NCBI GenBank assembly: GCA_016215025.1
Contig: JACRMI010000153.1
Span: forward strand, 1 to 61,656
Length of the DNA: 61,656 bases
Reading direction: 5' to 3'
Source: Chloroflexota bacterium
GTDB taxonomy: Bacteria; Chloroflexota; Anaerolineae; UBA4142
Shown one piece after another: positions 14,494 to 26,289 of this stretch (position 1 is its first letter; each line of letters opens with the position of its first letter). The position numbers were made by a program, and so were the translations under genes. The notes beneath the pieces are model-generated. The model made no database searches and had not been told where the DNA came from. It saw only the letters and a program-made list of their open reading frames with translations.

Positions 14494-16080
14494 ATGGCGA
14501 GAAATCTAGGAAAAATGGCAGAATCGGAACTTCAACGATGGGCAGCTCAAGTTGGTATCACTGCTAACCGTGCAACAGAAGATGTTGAAGGTTGGGATTA
14601 CCTTCTGCAGTTTCCGCCAGAACAACTTGTTGCTGGAATGCCACTTGACCTGCGTCCATCTAGAATTGAATCATTTGTACAGGTAAAGGGTACATCAACA
14701 ACAGAAAACAGAGAATCAATATCTCTTAGTAATTGGGAGAAATTGATTAATACACCACTCCCAGCTTTTTTCCTCATCATTGTCTATGGTGGCAATGACT
14801 CTCCTCAAAAGGCTTATCTCGTCCACGTAGACAAACAATGGATAAGCAAGGCACTTAAGCGATTGCGAGCGGTTGCCGATGGACAAAAAGCCTCTTTGAA
14901 TAGGCAGACACTTGACCTTACATGGTCTGAAGCAGATCGTCTACACGCACTAGATGGAAAGTCGATGGAATTTGCTATGCGCAAGCATATCGGTGATTTT
15001 GATAAATATGCTGAAGAAAAACAACGATATCGAAAAACAATTGGCTCTGAGGCAAAACTCAAGTTCCATATAACGACGGAAAAATACAAGACACCTAATG
15101 AGATGTTCGAGGATTTAGTTTCTATAGCAATTGGGCAGAAGGATTCTCTGAATCTTTCGAAACTTGTAGTCGAAGAAAATGTAAGATTCGGAATTCCTGC
15201 CCGGAGAATTGAACATGAAGGAGGGATGATTTCCTTTGGAGAACGACCCTCCAAGCCCATAAATTTGGTAATTGGTAATAGTAAGGAGACCATGACCTCA
15301 GTTTTCCCGGGCACGCTAATTACTCCTGATTATTTTTTCCCAAGTAAGCCAATTCCGGGAGAACATGTGAAAGTCAGGATACAGACAGAAATATGCGATA
15401 TGGTATTTTTGCCTTTTGGTGAAAACAAAAAATTCGAGTCTTCATTTAATTTGGTTGCCGGAGAGCAGCGTTACCAGCTTGGCGATCTTGCTAATAGGTG
15501 GCGCGTTATCACAATCTTCGCCAATGCAGAAACCGAAGGATGCTTCTTTGAAATCAGGGATGACCAGAATGCTCCCTATAGAGCAACCTTACGACAACCA
15601 TTTCCAGCGCCCGAGAAAGAAGTTCTATCGATTGCCCAGAGTATTGAGCGGGCTTTTATAGTTGCCCAATCCTTCAACATTCCTCTTACGACCGAAGTAA
15701 CGATACCTCAATTATTAACTCAAGATTCCAGTATCCGTGAGGTACGAGAGCTGTGTGACATCAATACTCCTATTCATTCATTGCGTGGAACCGTTATCCT
15801 TGATAGCCACGACGCGAACAAGGAATACGCATTCCTGTTTTCCCGAATCATAGCATTTGGTGAACTAAAGCTCGTTGTGTTTATGGGATTTGCCGGACAA
15901 TTGACTATTGGGAATGCAGATGAAGAAGAAATACCTTTTGAGATTAAACATCCTCGACGAGTACTTCTTGAGTCATACAAACTCAAGATGATAGACAAAG
16001 AACAATATGATAGATTAGTCGAAGAGCAGTATGAGAAATTGAACAATCGAGGTTATAACGTGATTAAGTTTTCCAACTAA
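14494..16080 (+). CDS. Putative PD-(D/E)XK-like nuclease (DUF4365-like N-terminus), unknown function
   Basis: A 528-residue protein of unknown function. The N-terminal about 130 residues show a restriction-endonuclease-like pattern: an early acidic helix (AESELQRW), D35 in GWDYLLQF and Q63-V-K65 in SFVQVKGTST. This is a D...QxK variant of the D...ExK catalytic set found in DUF4365-type proteins. The remainder (130-528) shows no family I recognise; it is mixed alpha/beta with a C-terminal helical end. ATG 14494 has a GGAGGT site 8 nt upstream. Base use is clearly more A+T rich than in cofE or carA, which suggests acquisition, perhaps as a stand-alone defence gene behind the tRNA. Confidence 0.6.
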   Translation: MARNLGKMAESELQRWAAQVGITANRATEDVEGWDYLLQFPPEQLVAGMPLDLRPSRIESFVQVKGTSTTENRESISLSNWEKLINTPLPAFFLIIVYGGNDSPQKAYLVHVDKQWISKALKRLRAVADGQKASLNRQTLDLTWSEADRLHALDGKSMEFAMRKHIGDFDKYAEEKQRYRKTIGSEAKLKFHITTEKYKTPNEMFEDLVSIAIGQKDSLNLSKLVVEENVRFGIPARRIEHEGGMISFGERPSKPINLVIGNSKETMTSVFPGTLITPDYFFPSKPIPGEHVKVRIQTEICDMVFLPFGENKKFESSFNLVAGEQRYQLGDLANRWRVITIFANAETEGCFFEIRDDQNAPYRATLRQPFPAPEKEVLSIAQSIERAFIVAQSFNIPLTTEVTIPQLLTQDSSIREVRELCDINTPIHSLRGTVILDSHDANKEYAFLFSRIIAFGELKLVVFMGFAGQLTIGNADEEEIPFEIKHPRRVLLESYKLKMIDKEQYDRLVEEQYEKLNNRGYNVIKFSN

Positions 16081-16105
16081 CGATCTGTCTTGAATCTAAA
16101 AAAAT

Positions 16106-16143
16106 GCGCAAGCTTCCCGGTACTTCATAGCTTGCGCGTTTTC
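16106..16143 (+). terminator. Intrinsic terminator of the nuclease-like gene
   Basis: GCGCAAGCT (16106-16114) pairs with AGCTTGCGC (16129-16137), followed by GTTTTT-like sequence. Confidence 0.65.
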
Positions 16144-16238
16144 ATTCCCTAAATCTTTCAAAGTCGCAAGTTCTAAACTTGACTTGACTCCCGATGTATA
16201 CTAGTATCCGTCGAATCGATTCCTCGGAGACCTACGGT

Positions 16239-17390
16239 ATGCAGACATCCGCACTCTTGGCGTTGGAAGATGGAACCCTCTGGCACGGCACAGCGTTCGG
16301 CGCGCGCGGCGAGCGCACCGGCGAAGTCGTTTTCAACACGTCGATGACGGGCTATCAAGAAGTCCTCACCGATCCGTCGTACTATCAGCAGATCGTCGTC
16401 ATGACCGCATCACATATAGGGAACACCGGCGTGAATCTGGACGACGACGAATCGAACAAGACGTGGCTCGCCGGATTCGCCGTGCGCGAGGCGAGTCGTC
16501 GTGTGAGCAATTGGCGCGCGAATGAATCGCTCGACGAATATTTGTGCGCGCGAAACGTCATCGGCATTTCAGACGTTGACACGCGTGCGCTCGTACGTCA
16601 TCTGCGAACCAAGGGTGCAATGCGCGGCGCGGTTTCCAGCATCGATACCAACGCCAACCGATTGATCGACCTGGCGCGCAGCTCTCCGTCGATGAACGGC
16701 GCAGACCTCGTGCGATATGTCTCGTGCGATGAATCCTATCCCTGGATTGATCCTACAAACGACGTGTGGTTTCCTCTCGCCACTCGTCTTGACTGTGCGT
16801 CGTTCGCACAGCCATCACTTGTCACTCGTCACGTGGTCGTTTACGACTACGGCATCAAGCGCAACACGCTTCGTTCACTCACTGCGCGCAGCTGTCGGGT
16901 GACAGTTGTTCCCGCGCAAACGTCGGCGCAAGAAACGCTCGCGCTCAAACCCGATGGTGTGCTTCTTTCAAACGGTCCCGGCGATCCTGCGGCAGTCACT
17001 TATGCGATTAAAACCGTGCGCGCGTTGCTCGGTCGATTGCCCATCATGGGTATTTGCCTCGGTCATCAAATCCTCGGACTCGCGCTCGGCGGCGACACGT
17101 ATAAATTGAAATTCGGTCATCGCGGCGGGAATCAGCCCGTGAAAAATTTGCTCACGGGTCAGGTCGAAATCACGAGCCACAATCACGGCTTTGCGGTTCG
17201 CGCCGATAGCTTGCCGCGCGATGTCGAGGTGACGCACGTCAATCTAAACGATCAATGCGTCGAAGGATTGCATTCGCGCGACCGACGCGCGTTCAGCGTG
17301 CAGTTCCATCCCGAAGCAGCACCGGGACCGCATGATGCGATGAATCTCTTTGATGAGTTTGTCGAAACTATGAAAGGAAATCAACAGTGA
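16239..17390 (+). CDS. carA: Carbamoyl-phosphate synthase small (glutaminase) subunit
   Basis: A 383-residue class I glutamine amidotransferase subunit. The N-terminal CarA-specific domain (VVFNTSMTGYQEVLTDPSY) is followed by the glutaminase with nucleophile C273 (GICLGHQ) and H357/E359 (QFHPEA). It supplies ammonia to CarB for arginine and pyrimidine synthesis. ATG 16239 (GGAG 8 nt upstream) is preferred over ATG 16194. The linker between the two domains (about residues 177-195) contains a CTGTGCG/CGCACAG palindrome and CACTCGTC words that look like inserted repeat DNA. The stop codon lies in word-repeat W9 before carB. Confidence 0.93.
   Translation: MQTSALLALEDGTLWHGTAFGARGERTGEVVFNTSMTGYQEVLTDPSYYQQIVVMTASHIGNTGVNLDDDESNKTWLAGFAVREASRRVSNWRANESLDEYLCARNVIGISDVDTRALVRHLRTKGAMRGAVSSIDTNANRLIDLARSSPSMNGADLVRYVSCDESYPWIDPTNDVWFPLATRLDCASFAQPSLVTRHVVVYDYGIKRNTLRSLTARSCRVTVVPAQTSAQETLALKPDGVLLSNGPGDPAAVTYAIKTVRALLGRLPIMGICLGHQILGLALGGDTYKLKFGHRGGNQPVKNLLTGQVEITSHNHGFAVRADSLPRDVEVTHVNLNDQCVEGLHSRDRRAFSVQFHPEAAPGPHDAMNLFDEFVETMKGNQQ
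16767..16830. repeat. Repeat-derived insertion inside carA (C2)
   Basis: CTGTGCG (16793-16799) and CGCACAG (16805-16811) with a 5-nt loop, flanked by CACTCGTC/CACTTGTCACTCGTCAC words. Translated in frame between the two CarA domains. It resembles the intergenic CTGTGC hairpins elsewhere in this window. Confidence 0.6.
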
Positions 17391-17446
17391 ACAGGCAACA
17401 GGCAACAGTATTAAAACTGTTCACTGTCCACTGTCCACTGTTCACC
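17384..17446. repeat. Word-repeat hairpin W9 between carA and carB
   Basis: Words ACAGTGAACAGGCAACAG, then their complements CTGTTCACTGTCCACTGTCC. Perfect 11-bp inverted repeat 17384-17394/17417-17427. The carA stop lies inside the left half, and carB begins 5 nt after the right half without a good Shine-Dalgarno sequence. Confidence 0.8.
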
Positions 17447-17450
17447 GGCA

Positions 17451-20702
<3,252 letters not shown>

Positions 20703-20711
20703 AAATTCAAC

Positions 20712-20966
20712 ATGGCAAAACTGAAACTGGATTTGCATGACATTTACAATCGCGGCGATCAAATCGATACGGAACTGAATCGAATCGTGCAAGAAGCTAT
20801 CGACCGAAAAATTGATCTGGTCGAAATCATTCCAGGCAAAGGCAGCGGACAGCTCAAGAAAAAAGTGCTGCGCTTTTTGAATCAATCACACATGCGCCAG
20901 CTTTACCATCGCATCGAAAAAGACGACAAGAATTTCGGACGGATTTTTATTCATTTCAAGCATTGA
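20712..20966 (+). CDS. Small Smr-domain protein
   Basis: An 84-residue protein that is an Smr domain alone: DLHDIY near the start and GKGSGQLKKKVLRFL in the middle. Smr domains bind branched or RNA/DNA structures and in many cases cut them. Stand-alone short forms exist, but their substrates are poorly defined. It lies 9 nt after carB and would share its transcript. Confidence 0.85.
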   Translation: MAKLKLDLHDIYNRGDQIDTELNRIVQEAIDRKIDLVEIIPGKGSGQLKKKVLRFLNQSHMRQLYHRIEKDDKNFGRIFIHFKH

Positions 20967-21157
20967 TCTTCCCCTGTGTCACACTCGTACCAAACGTGGC
21001 TGTGCCTGAACTACGGCACAGTCATGTAGGTGTTGCGAGTGGTGTTTGCGAAGCAATCTCCATCTTGGTTGGGGATTGCTTCGTCGCTCCGGCGATTATC
21101 GACAGTGACACTTGCTTAAAATGCTCCTCGCAATGACATTTCGTCTTAAAGATTGCC

Positions 21158-21186
21158 TTGTCGCCAAAACTGTTTTGCGATATAAT
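21158..21186 (+). promoter_or_regulatory. Promoter of the topoisomerase IB gene
   Basis: TTGTCG (21158-21163), 17-nt spacer, consensus TATAAT (21181-21186). The leader then contains the perfect 14-bp inverted repeat of W10. Confidence 0.65.
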
Positions 21187-21201
21187 CGTCGCCGTGCTAA
21201 G

Positions 21202-21241
21202 AATCAGGCAATCAGCTAACTGGTTGCCTGATTGCCTGATT
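21202..21241. repeat. Word-repeat hairpin W10
   Basis: AATCAGGCAATCAG (21202-21215) and CTGATTGCCTGATT (21228-21241), a perfect 14-bp inverted repeat built from the word CAGGCAAT, placed in the 5' leader of the topoisomerase gene. Confidence 0.8.
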
Positions 21242-21270
21242 ACTCAGTTGCCTTTCTAAGGAGAGCCAGA

Positions 21271-23634
21271 TTGAAGTGGACGACCTTGCGACACAACGGG
21301 GTCGCTTTCCCGCCAGCTTACGAATACCGTGGACTGACGGTCAAAATCAAAAATGAATACGTCAAACTAAATCCCGATCAAGAAGAAATGTTGACGGCGT
21401 GGGCAAAGAAAAAGGACACGCCCTATGTGCTCGATCCAGTTTTTCAAAAAAATTTTCTCCGTGATCTGAAAGAAAAATTCGACGCGCGCTTTGCCGACAT
21501 TGCGCTGGACGACATTGATTTTCGCGAACTCAACGCCATCGCCGACCGCGAAAAGACGGCGAACCTCTCCGACGAAGAGAAAAAGAAACGATCTGTGCAG
21601 CGCAAGCAAGAGCGCGACGATTTGAAAGCGAAATTCGGTGTTGCGGTGATCGATGGGCGCGAAACCGAAGTCGGCGCATATCTTGTCGAGCCGCCGGGCA
21701 TTTTGATGGGGCGCGGCAATCATCCGTTGCGCGGTCGTTGGAAAGACCGCGTGCGTCCCGAAGCTGTGACGCTGAATCTCGACGAAGAAGCACCGGTGCC
21801 CGAAGGCAATTGGTGCAAGATTGTTCACGATCATGAATCGATGTGGCTCGCGACGTGGTATGATAAGTTGTCCGACAAGCGTAAATACATTTGGCTCGCC
21901 GATTCATCGCATCTACGCCAGGAACGCGATCAGGAAAAATATATCAAAGCGGCCAAGCTGGAAACGAATGTCCAAAAGGTGCGTGCCGAAATCGCCAAGC
22001 GGATGAACTATGTGAATAAGAATGCGCGCGCCGAGATCGAGAAACAGCAAAAGGAATTGCACCACAAACGCCAAACGATTGAATCGCGTCTCCATGAAGC
22101 AACAGCAGTTGGTGATAGTGAAACAATAACGAAATTAGAAAGCGACCGTGACAAAATCAAGTCGGCGGAAGAAAAACTCGCGCAAAAAACTGAGCGGACG
22201 CACGCCGACGAAATGAAGACGCGGCAACTCGCCTCGGTCTGTTATTTGATCGACCGCTTGGCGATGCGCGTCGGCGACGAAAAAGACGAAGACGAAGCAG
22301 ATACTGTCGGCGCAACAACCCTGCGCGTGGAGCACGTCCGCATCGACAAAGAAAAAAATAATATCGAGTTTGATTTCCTCGGCAAGGACAGCGTCGAGTG
22401 GAAAAAATCGCTGCCGCTGGTCGATAACGAACTCACGCTGGCGCATAACCTTGAAGATTTGATGCAAGACAAGACGCTGGGTGATCAGATTTTCGACAAG
22501 ATCGATTCGACGCATGTGAATCGATTCTTGAGCAGCATCGTACCGGGTCTGACCGCTAAAGTCTTCCGCACCTATCACGCCACTCACGCCGTGCGTTCGT
22601 ACCTTTTGCGCGAAGGCGAGCTTGACAAGGATGCAGCGCCGACTTATCAGAAAGAGTACGTCGCCAAGCTTGCTAATCTTGAAGCCGCCATCGTTTGCAA
22701 TCACAAGCGCACGCCGCCGAAAAATTGGCAGGAGAATTTGGCAAAGCGCGAGGTCGAAGTCCAACGTTTGCGCACCGCCAAACCCGACGTAAGCAAATTG
22801 CAGTCGCAAATCCCTGCCCGCGAAAAAGCGTTAGAAAAATTGTTGAATAGCAAACCCGATGCGGAAAAATTGCAGGCGCAAGTCGTCGCACGGCAAGCGG
22901 CGTTGGAAAAACTTCGCGCGACGCAACTCACGCTGCCAAAACTGGACGAGCAGATCGCGCAACGGCAAGCTGCGTACGATAAATTGCTCCAAGAGCAAAA
23001 GCATGTCGAAGCAGCGACGGAAGAGTTGGTGAAAAAGAAACAAGCGGCGCTGGTGGAGCTCGAAACGAAGAAAGGACCAACCGAGAAAAAAGCGTTGGCT
23101 CAACACGCCAAGCGAATCCGGGCTTCACACAAAGCGCTCGCCGAAGCAAAGAAATCGAGCGATGCCAAAGTCAAGAAAATGAAGGCGCGGGTAACGCAAG
23201 CCCGCAAGGCACTCGAAACGGCGACGAAAACCAAACGCGAAAGAACGCGAACCATCACGAAAGGAATCGCGAAAGCGGAACAGGCGTTAAAACGTGCGCA
23301 ACATGATCTTGTCAGCGGAGACAAACTATACCAAGAACGATTGGCAAAAGGGCAAGAAGCATTAGAGGCAGCCCGGCGCGCACCCGAGGTCGCACAGAAA
23401 AACTATGAGGAGCGCGTCGAGCGGGCGGCGCTGCAATTAGAATTGGCAAAGCAGACGCGCGATTACAACCTGGGAACATCGCTCAAAAATTACATTGATC
23501 CGTCGGTGTATAAAACTTGGGGCGATCATGTCGGCTATGATTGGAAGCGCCTCTACACCAAAGCGCTTCAACGCAAGTTCGCTTGGGTCGAGCATGTGCG
23601 CACCAAGTGGAAACACGAACCGAAGGAAGGATAA
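21271..23634 (+). CDS. Eukaryotic-type DNA topoisomerase IB
   Basis: A 787-residue enzyme colinear with the core, linker and C-terminal domains of human TOP1, not with the short poxvirus-like bacterial topoisomerases. Catalytic residues are all present: R333 (LAMRVGDEK), K372 (FDFLGKDS), R433 (TAKVFRTYH), H478 (CNHKRTPPK) and the DNA-linking Y741 (SLKNYIDP). The GRGNHP core motif is also kept. It relaxes supercoils by nicking one strand. The linker between H478 and Y741 is 263 residues (91 in the human enzyme), a Lys/Glu/Ala-rich coiled coil with repeated KLxxQxxAREKALEKL-like units. A second coiled insertion of about 60 residues lies before R333. Start: TTG 21271, 5 nt after AAGGAGAG. Confidence 0.93.
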   Translation: MKWTTLRHNGVAFPPAYEYRGLTVKIKNEYVKLNPDQEEMLTAWAKKKDTPYVLDPVFQKNFLRDLKEKFDARFADIALDDIDFRELNAIADREKTANLSDEEKKKRSVQRKQERDDLKAKFGVAVIDGRETEVGAYLVEPPGILMGRGNHPLRGRWKDRVRPEAVTLNLDEEAPVPEGNWCKIVHDHESMWLATWYDKLSDKRKYIWLADSSHLRQERDQEKYIKAAKLETNVQKVRAEIAKRMNYVNKNARAEIEKQQKELHHKRQTIESRLHEATAVGDSETITKLESDRDKIKSAEEKLAQKTERTHADEMKTRQLASVCYLIDRLAMRVGDEKDEDEADTVGATTLRVEHVRIDKEKNNIEFDFLGKDSVEWKKSLPLVDNELTLAHNLEDLMQDKTLGDQIFDKIDSTHVNRFLSSIVPGLTAKVFRTYHATHAVRSYLLREGELDKDAAPTYQKEYVAKLANLEAAIVCNHKRTPPKNWQENLAKREVEVQRLRTAKPDVSKLQSQIPAREKALEKLLNSKPDAEKLQAQVVARQAALEKLRATQLTLPKLDEQIAQRQAAYDKLLQEQKHVEAATEELVKKKQAALVELETKKGPTEKKALAQHAKRIRASHKALAEAKKSSDAKVKKMKARVTQARKALETATKTKRERTRTITKGIAKAEQALKRAQHDLVSGDKLYQERLAKGQEALEAARRAPEVAQKNYEERVERAALQLELAKQTRDYNLGTSLKNYIDPSVYKTWGDHVGYDWKRLYTKALQRKFAWVEHVRTKWKHEPKEG

Positions 23635-23640
23635 AACGAA

Positions 23641-23674
23641 CAGCCCTCTGCAATTTGCGGAGGGCTGTGTTGTT
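23641..23674 (+). terminator. Terminator of the topoisomerase gene
   Basis: CAGCCCTC (23641-23648) pairs with GAGGGCTG (23660-23667), followed by TGTTGTTTT. Confidence 0.65.
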
Positions 23675-23683
23675 TTGCAGACA

Positions 23684-23754
23684 TGTCATTTCGACGAGCG
23701 AAGCGAGGAGAAATCTCCGACAGAGCGAGATTTCACGCTCCGCTCGAAATGACA
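23684..23754. repeat. TGTCATTTCGA dispersed element
   Basis: Perfect 11-bp terminal inverted repeats TGTCATTTCGA (23684-23694) and TCGAAATGACA (23744-23754), with GAGCGAAGCGAGGAG internally. It sits between convergent genes. Elements of this type are scattered through many bacterial genomes; related ones are at 6796 and 21048. Confidence 0.75.
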
Positions 23755-23763
23755 CTGGGGACA

Positions 23764-24213
23764 CTACGGCGCGACGACCGTAATCGTGCCGACCATGCCT
23801 TCGGTTTCGGACAAGCTGTGTTGGACGCAATAGTACTGGTACACGCCGGGTTTATCGAACGTGTATGAGACCGAGTCGCCGGGATTGAAATCTTGATCGA
23901 ATAAATTGCCGTACGCGACGTTGTGTTTTTTCGTACCGAGATTGATCCACGTCACCTTGGTACCGATCGTCACCGTGACCTTTTGCGGACGGAAATAATC
24001 TTCCCACGCCTCGATGGTAATTTCTTTCGCCGCAACTGTTGTCGCCGTAGTTGGGACGGGAGCAGCGGTATTCGTCGGCTGGGGTTGAGACGTTGGCGCA
24101 GTGACAACAATCGGCACGGTAGGTGCGGGCGGCGGAACTGGAGTCGGATTGGATGAGCAGCCAACGATCATCGATACCGCAATGAGTGATATGAGTACAA
24201 GTTTTCGAAACAT
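23764..24213 (-). CDS. Cupredoxin-domain lipoprotein (plastocyanin-like)
   Basis: A 149-residue exported lipoprotein: lipobox IVGC with C19, a Pro/Thr-rich spacer (about 22-60), then a blue-copper domain. Copper ligands are visible as His in TKKHNV, then Cys and His in YYCVQH and Met in EGMVG. Type 1 copper proteins of this kind carry electrons outside the membrane. ATG 24213 with GAGG upstream is chosen because the signal peptide starts there; a start 12 codons earlier would spoil it. It is separated from the next minus-strand lipoprotein by a 10-bp hairpin. Confidence 0.85.
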   Translation of the reverse strand: MFRKLVLISLIAVSMIVGCSSNPTPVPPPAPTVPIVVTAPTSQPQPTNTAAPVPTTATTVAAKEITIEAWEDYFRPQKVTVTIGTKVTWINLGTKKHNVAYGNLFDQDFNPGDSVSYTFDKPGVYQYYCVQHSLSETEGMVGTITVVAP

Positions 24214-24235
24214 GAAACAAACCTCGAAAAATCTT

Positions 24236-24272
24236 GGCTGCCTTGACAAGCCGTCGACTCGCCAAGGCAGCC
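24236..24272 (-). terminator. Hairpin between the two lipoprotein genes
   Basis: GGCTGCCTTG (24236-24245) with CAAGGCAGCC (24263-24272), a perfect 10-bp stem without a T-run. It could stop transcription from the 25.9-kb gene or stabilise its 3' end. Confidence 0.45.
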
Positions 24273-24291
24273 GGGTTATGATGTAATAGAT

Positions 24292-25944
24292 TTATTTGTA
24301 ATAGTCGTCGTTTGAAGCAGTTGCGATGGGGTTTGCAGCAGGTGCGATTTGCGCCGTTACTTTGAGATTACCACACGACACGTACTTGCCAACTTCGGCA
24401 GAAGACAGATGCGCGTTGATCGCGAACCCGCCCTTGAGCAAATCGGCGAGAGCCGCTTCGACTACGGTAGTGGATCGACCATCGACCACTTCTTTCAACG
24501 GATATTTGACTCCGCCGGGAACTGGGCACGCACCTTCATGAACGTGCGCGGGGTGAACGGTACCAGGCAACGGTTTGATGAACAAATCGATTTGGGTCTT
24601 GGTGCCTTGAGCCGTCAGAATGGCTGCGCCGGGTTGATTGCCATCGCGACCAGCGCCGAGCGCCACCACACTACCTTGCGGAATTGCGCCGCACGCAACG
24701 TACTTGCCAACTTCGGCTGCGGATTGATGCGCATTGATCGCAAATCCACCGGCGAGCAATTGTTGAAGCGAAACGTCGAGCGTAGTGGTCGATTTACCAT
24801 CGACGATTTCCTTTAGCGGATATTTGACTGCGCCTGGGACGGGACATGCGCCTTCATGAACGTGCGCAGGTTGCGCCACACCCGCCGCACCTGGCTTGAT
24901 GTTAATCACGACATCGGTCTTGTCGCCTTTGGACGTCAGCGTTGCCGTGCCGGATTGATCGCCATCGCGACCTGCGGCGAGTTGAACGACGACGGATGGA
25001 GCCGCCGCACTCGTAATCGAGCTACCATCGGCGAGCAATACCCACCACACACCGCCAACGGCTTGACCGAGCGTATCGCCGGCTTTTTTATCGTTCTGCC
25101 AATAGTACACGGGCCAACCATTGTACGTGACTTGCATCGTACCATCTTTGCGCGTCGTCTTGCCAATCAATTTCGCATCGATGCCTTCTTTCGCCGTGGT
25201 ATTGCCATCGGTGTACAGAATGGGCCAGCGCACGGCGCATTGATCGTAACAATTGCTGACGCTAGGATTGAGTGTGTCCTTGGTGTAGAGATAGAGGACG
25301 CGACCTTCGCCATCGGCGAGAACATCGCCGAGCGAAGTCTTGATGAGCGAAAGTTGCGCGGGTTTGATCGGCTTGCCATCGGCGGTTACAACATACCACG
25401 CGTTGTTCACACCTTGACCGAGTGTATCGCCCGCTTTGGTATCTTTGACGTAATAGTAGAGTGGCATTCCGTTGTAGGTGACTTGCATTTTGCCATCGGT
25501 CCGTTTGGTGTAACCGATCAACTTGGCATCGACACCTTCCTTCGCATCGATCTTGTCGGCGAGCAAGGGAGGCCAATTGGTCGCGCATGTTTCGTAGCAC
25601 GTGCTGGTGTCTTTGGTATCTTTGGTGAACATGTACAGCATCTTGCCATCTTGATCGGCAAGCACGTTACCTAGTGCTGTCTTGGCAAGCATCAAGGCGG
25701 TTGCCATCGTAGCAGGACTAGAGCTGGTGGCTGAAGATGCAGTCGGAGCTGCCGTCGGTGGAACGGTAGTGGGTGCCTGGGTCGGCGGAACCGTCGTTGC
25801 AGTGGGCGCGGTGACAGGCACGGGTGCTTGCGTGGGTGGAACCGGTGTTGGGATTGGGGTCGCCGTTGGCGCAGGCGCACACGCGGCAGCGCTTAGCGCA
25901 ATCAATGCGACCATAGCGATCGCGAATAGACGTACGAGTTTCAT
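24292..25944 (-). CDS. Lipoprotein with two COG4315-type repeats and two CHRD-like domains
   Basis: A 550-residue exported lipoprotein: lipobox LSAAAC, a Pro/Thr-rich low-complexity linker (about 20-75), then two copies of the secreted-lipoprotein repeat COG4315 (each with GNVLADxxGKMLYxFTKDT, CYxxCAxxWPPL, and TYNGxPLYYY). These are followed by two CHRD-like domains (GRDGDQSGTATLT; PAHVHEGACPVPG...KYPLKEIVDGKSTT). The duplicated domains suggest internal duplication. Start ATG 25944 with GGAGGAA. Likely surface-exposed; no enzymatic residues are recognised. CHRD domains were named from chordin, and their bacterial role is unknown. It may work beside the cupredoxin. Confidence 0.85.
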   Translation of the reverse strand: MKLVRLFAIAMVALIALSAAACAPAPTATPIPTPVPPTQAPVPVTAPTATTVPPTQAPTTVPPTAAPTASSATSSSPATMATALMLAKTALGNVLADQDGKMLYMFTKDTKDTSTCYETCATNWPPLLADKIDAKEGVDAKLIGYTKRTDGKMQVTYNGMPLYYYVKDTKAGDTLGQGVNNAWYVVTADGKPIKPAQLSLIKTSLGDVLADGEGRVLYLYTKDTLNPSVSNCYDQCAVRWPILYTDGNTTAKEGIDAKLIGKTTRKDGTMQVTYNGWPVYYWQNDKKAGDTLGQAVGGVWWVLLADGSSITSAAAPSVVVQLAAGRDGDQSGTATLTSKGDKTDVVINIKPGAAGVAQPAHVHEGACPVPGAVKYPLKEIVDGKSTTTLDVSLQQLLAGGFAINAHQSAAEVGKYVACGAIPQGSVVALGAGRDGNQPGAAILTAQGTKTQIDLFIKPLPGTVHPAHVHEGACPVPGGVKYPLKEVVDGRSTTVVEAALADLLKGGFAINAHLSSAEVGKYVSCGNLKVTAQIAPAANPIATASNDDYYK

Positions 25945-26289
25945 ATGCTTTTCCTCCATCAGAGAAATAGAATTGATTGTCGGGTCAGAAACGATTCGAA
26001 AAGGGATGTCGGCTTGTTAGCTACGCCACCTCCTAAGTTCGGATTTTTTCGTTGTCTACCCAAACATACGCGTCGTTATGCCGTCTTGTATCTTTCCGAT
26101 AGAGAAATTTTCGTAAGAAATTTGCAAGAGGAGACGAAAGGACGCGAAGCGCTTCGCGCGCGAAAGGGCGCGAAAAGAGATTGAAGATTAGAGATTCGGG
26201 ATTCGCGGGATTCGCGGATAATTTTTGATGGGCAAGAAAAAACCTTGCAGAGTGTTTTACTCTGCAAGGTTAGGTCTCACTATTCGATT
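25945..26289. other. Spacer between rpoC and the CHRD lipoprotein; word-repeat W11
   Basis: No gene is seen. It contains GCGAAGCGCTTCGCGCGCGAA-type GC words and GATTAGAGATTCGGGATTCGCGG words (26128-26226), and the rpoC terminator at its left end. Confidence 0.6.
26236..26269 (-). terminator. Intrinsic terminator of rpoC
   Basis: On the minus strand CCTTGCAGAGT (complement of 26259-26269) pairs with ACTCTGCAAGG (complement of 26243-26253), followed by a run of T residues (plus-strand A-run 26236-26242). Confidence 0.85.

Larger units (their letters stand above)
20967..21270. other. Repeat-rich spacer before the topoisomerase gene
   Basis: No gene is seen. The spacer holds a CTGTGC hairpin C3 (GGCTGTGCC 20998-21006 with GGCACAGTC 21015-21023), then a TGTCAT-type element (21048-21140) with AAGCAATC/GATTGCTT arms (21051-21058/21074-21081) ending in CTCCTCGCAATGACA, then a promoter, then word-repeat hairpin W10 (21202-21241). 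Confidence 0.75.

Noticed and set aside
14336..16143. Integrative element using tRNA-Trp as attachment site
   Set aside because: No integrase and no second copy of the tRNA 3' end are found; the shared CTTGCGCG belongs to hairpins and is too short to be an att core.
16179..16202. carA promoter TTGACT with TATACT
   Set aside because: The spacer would be only 12 nt, or shorter still from the second TTGACT, too short for a sigma70-type promoter.
24856..25674. Long plus-strand open frame (272 codons) opposite the CHRD lipoprotein gene
   Set aside because: It is the antisense shadow of a gene with clear signal peptide and domains; the predicted protein has no recognisable motif and no ribosome-binding site.
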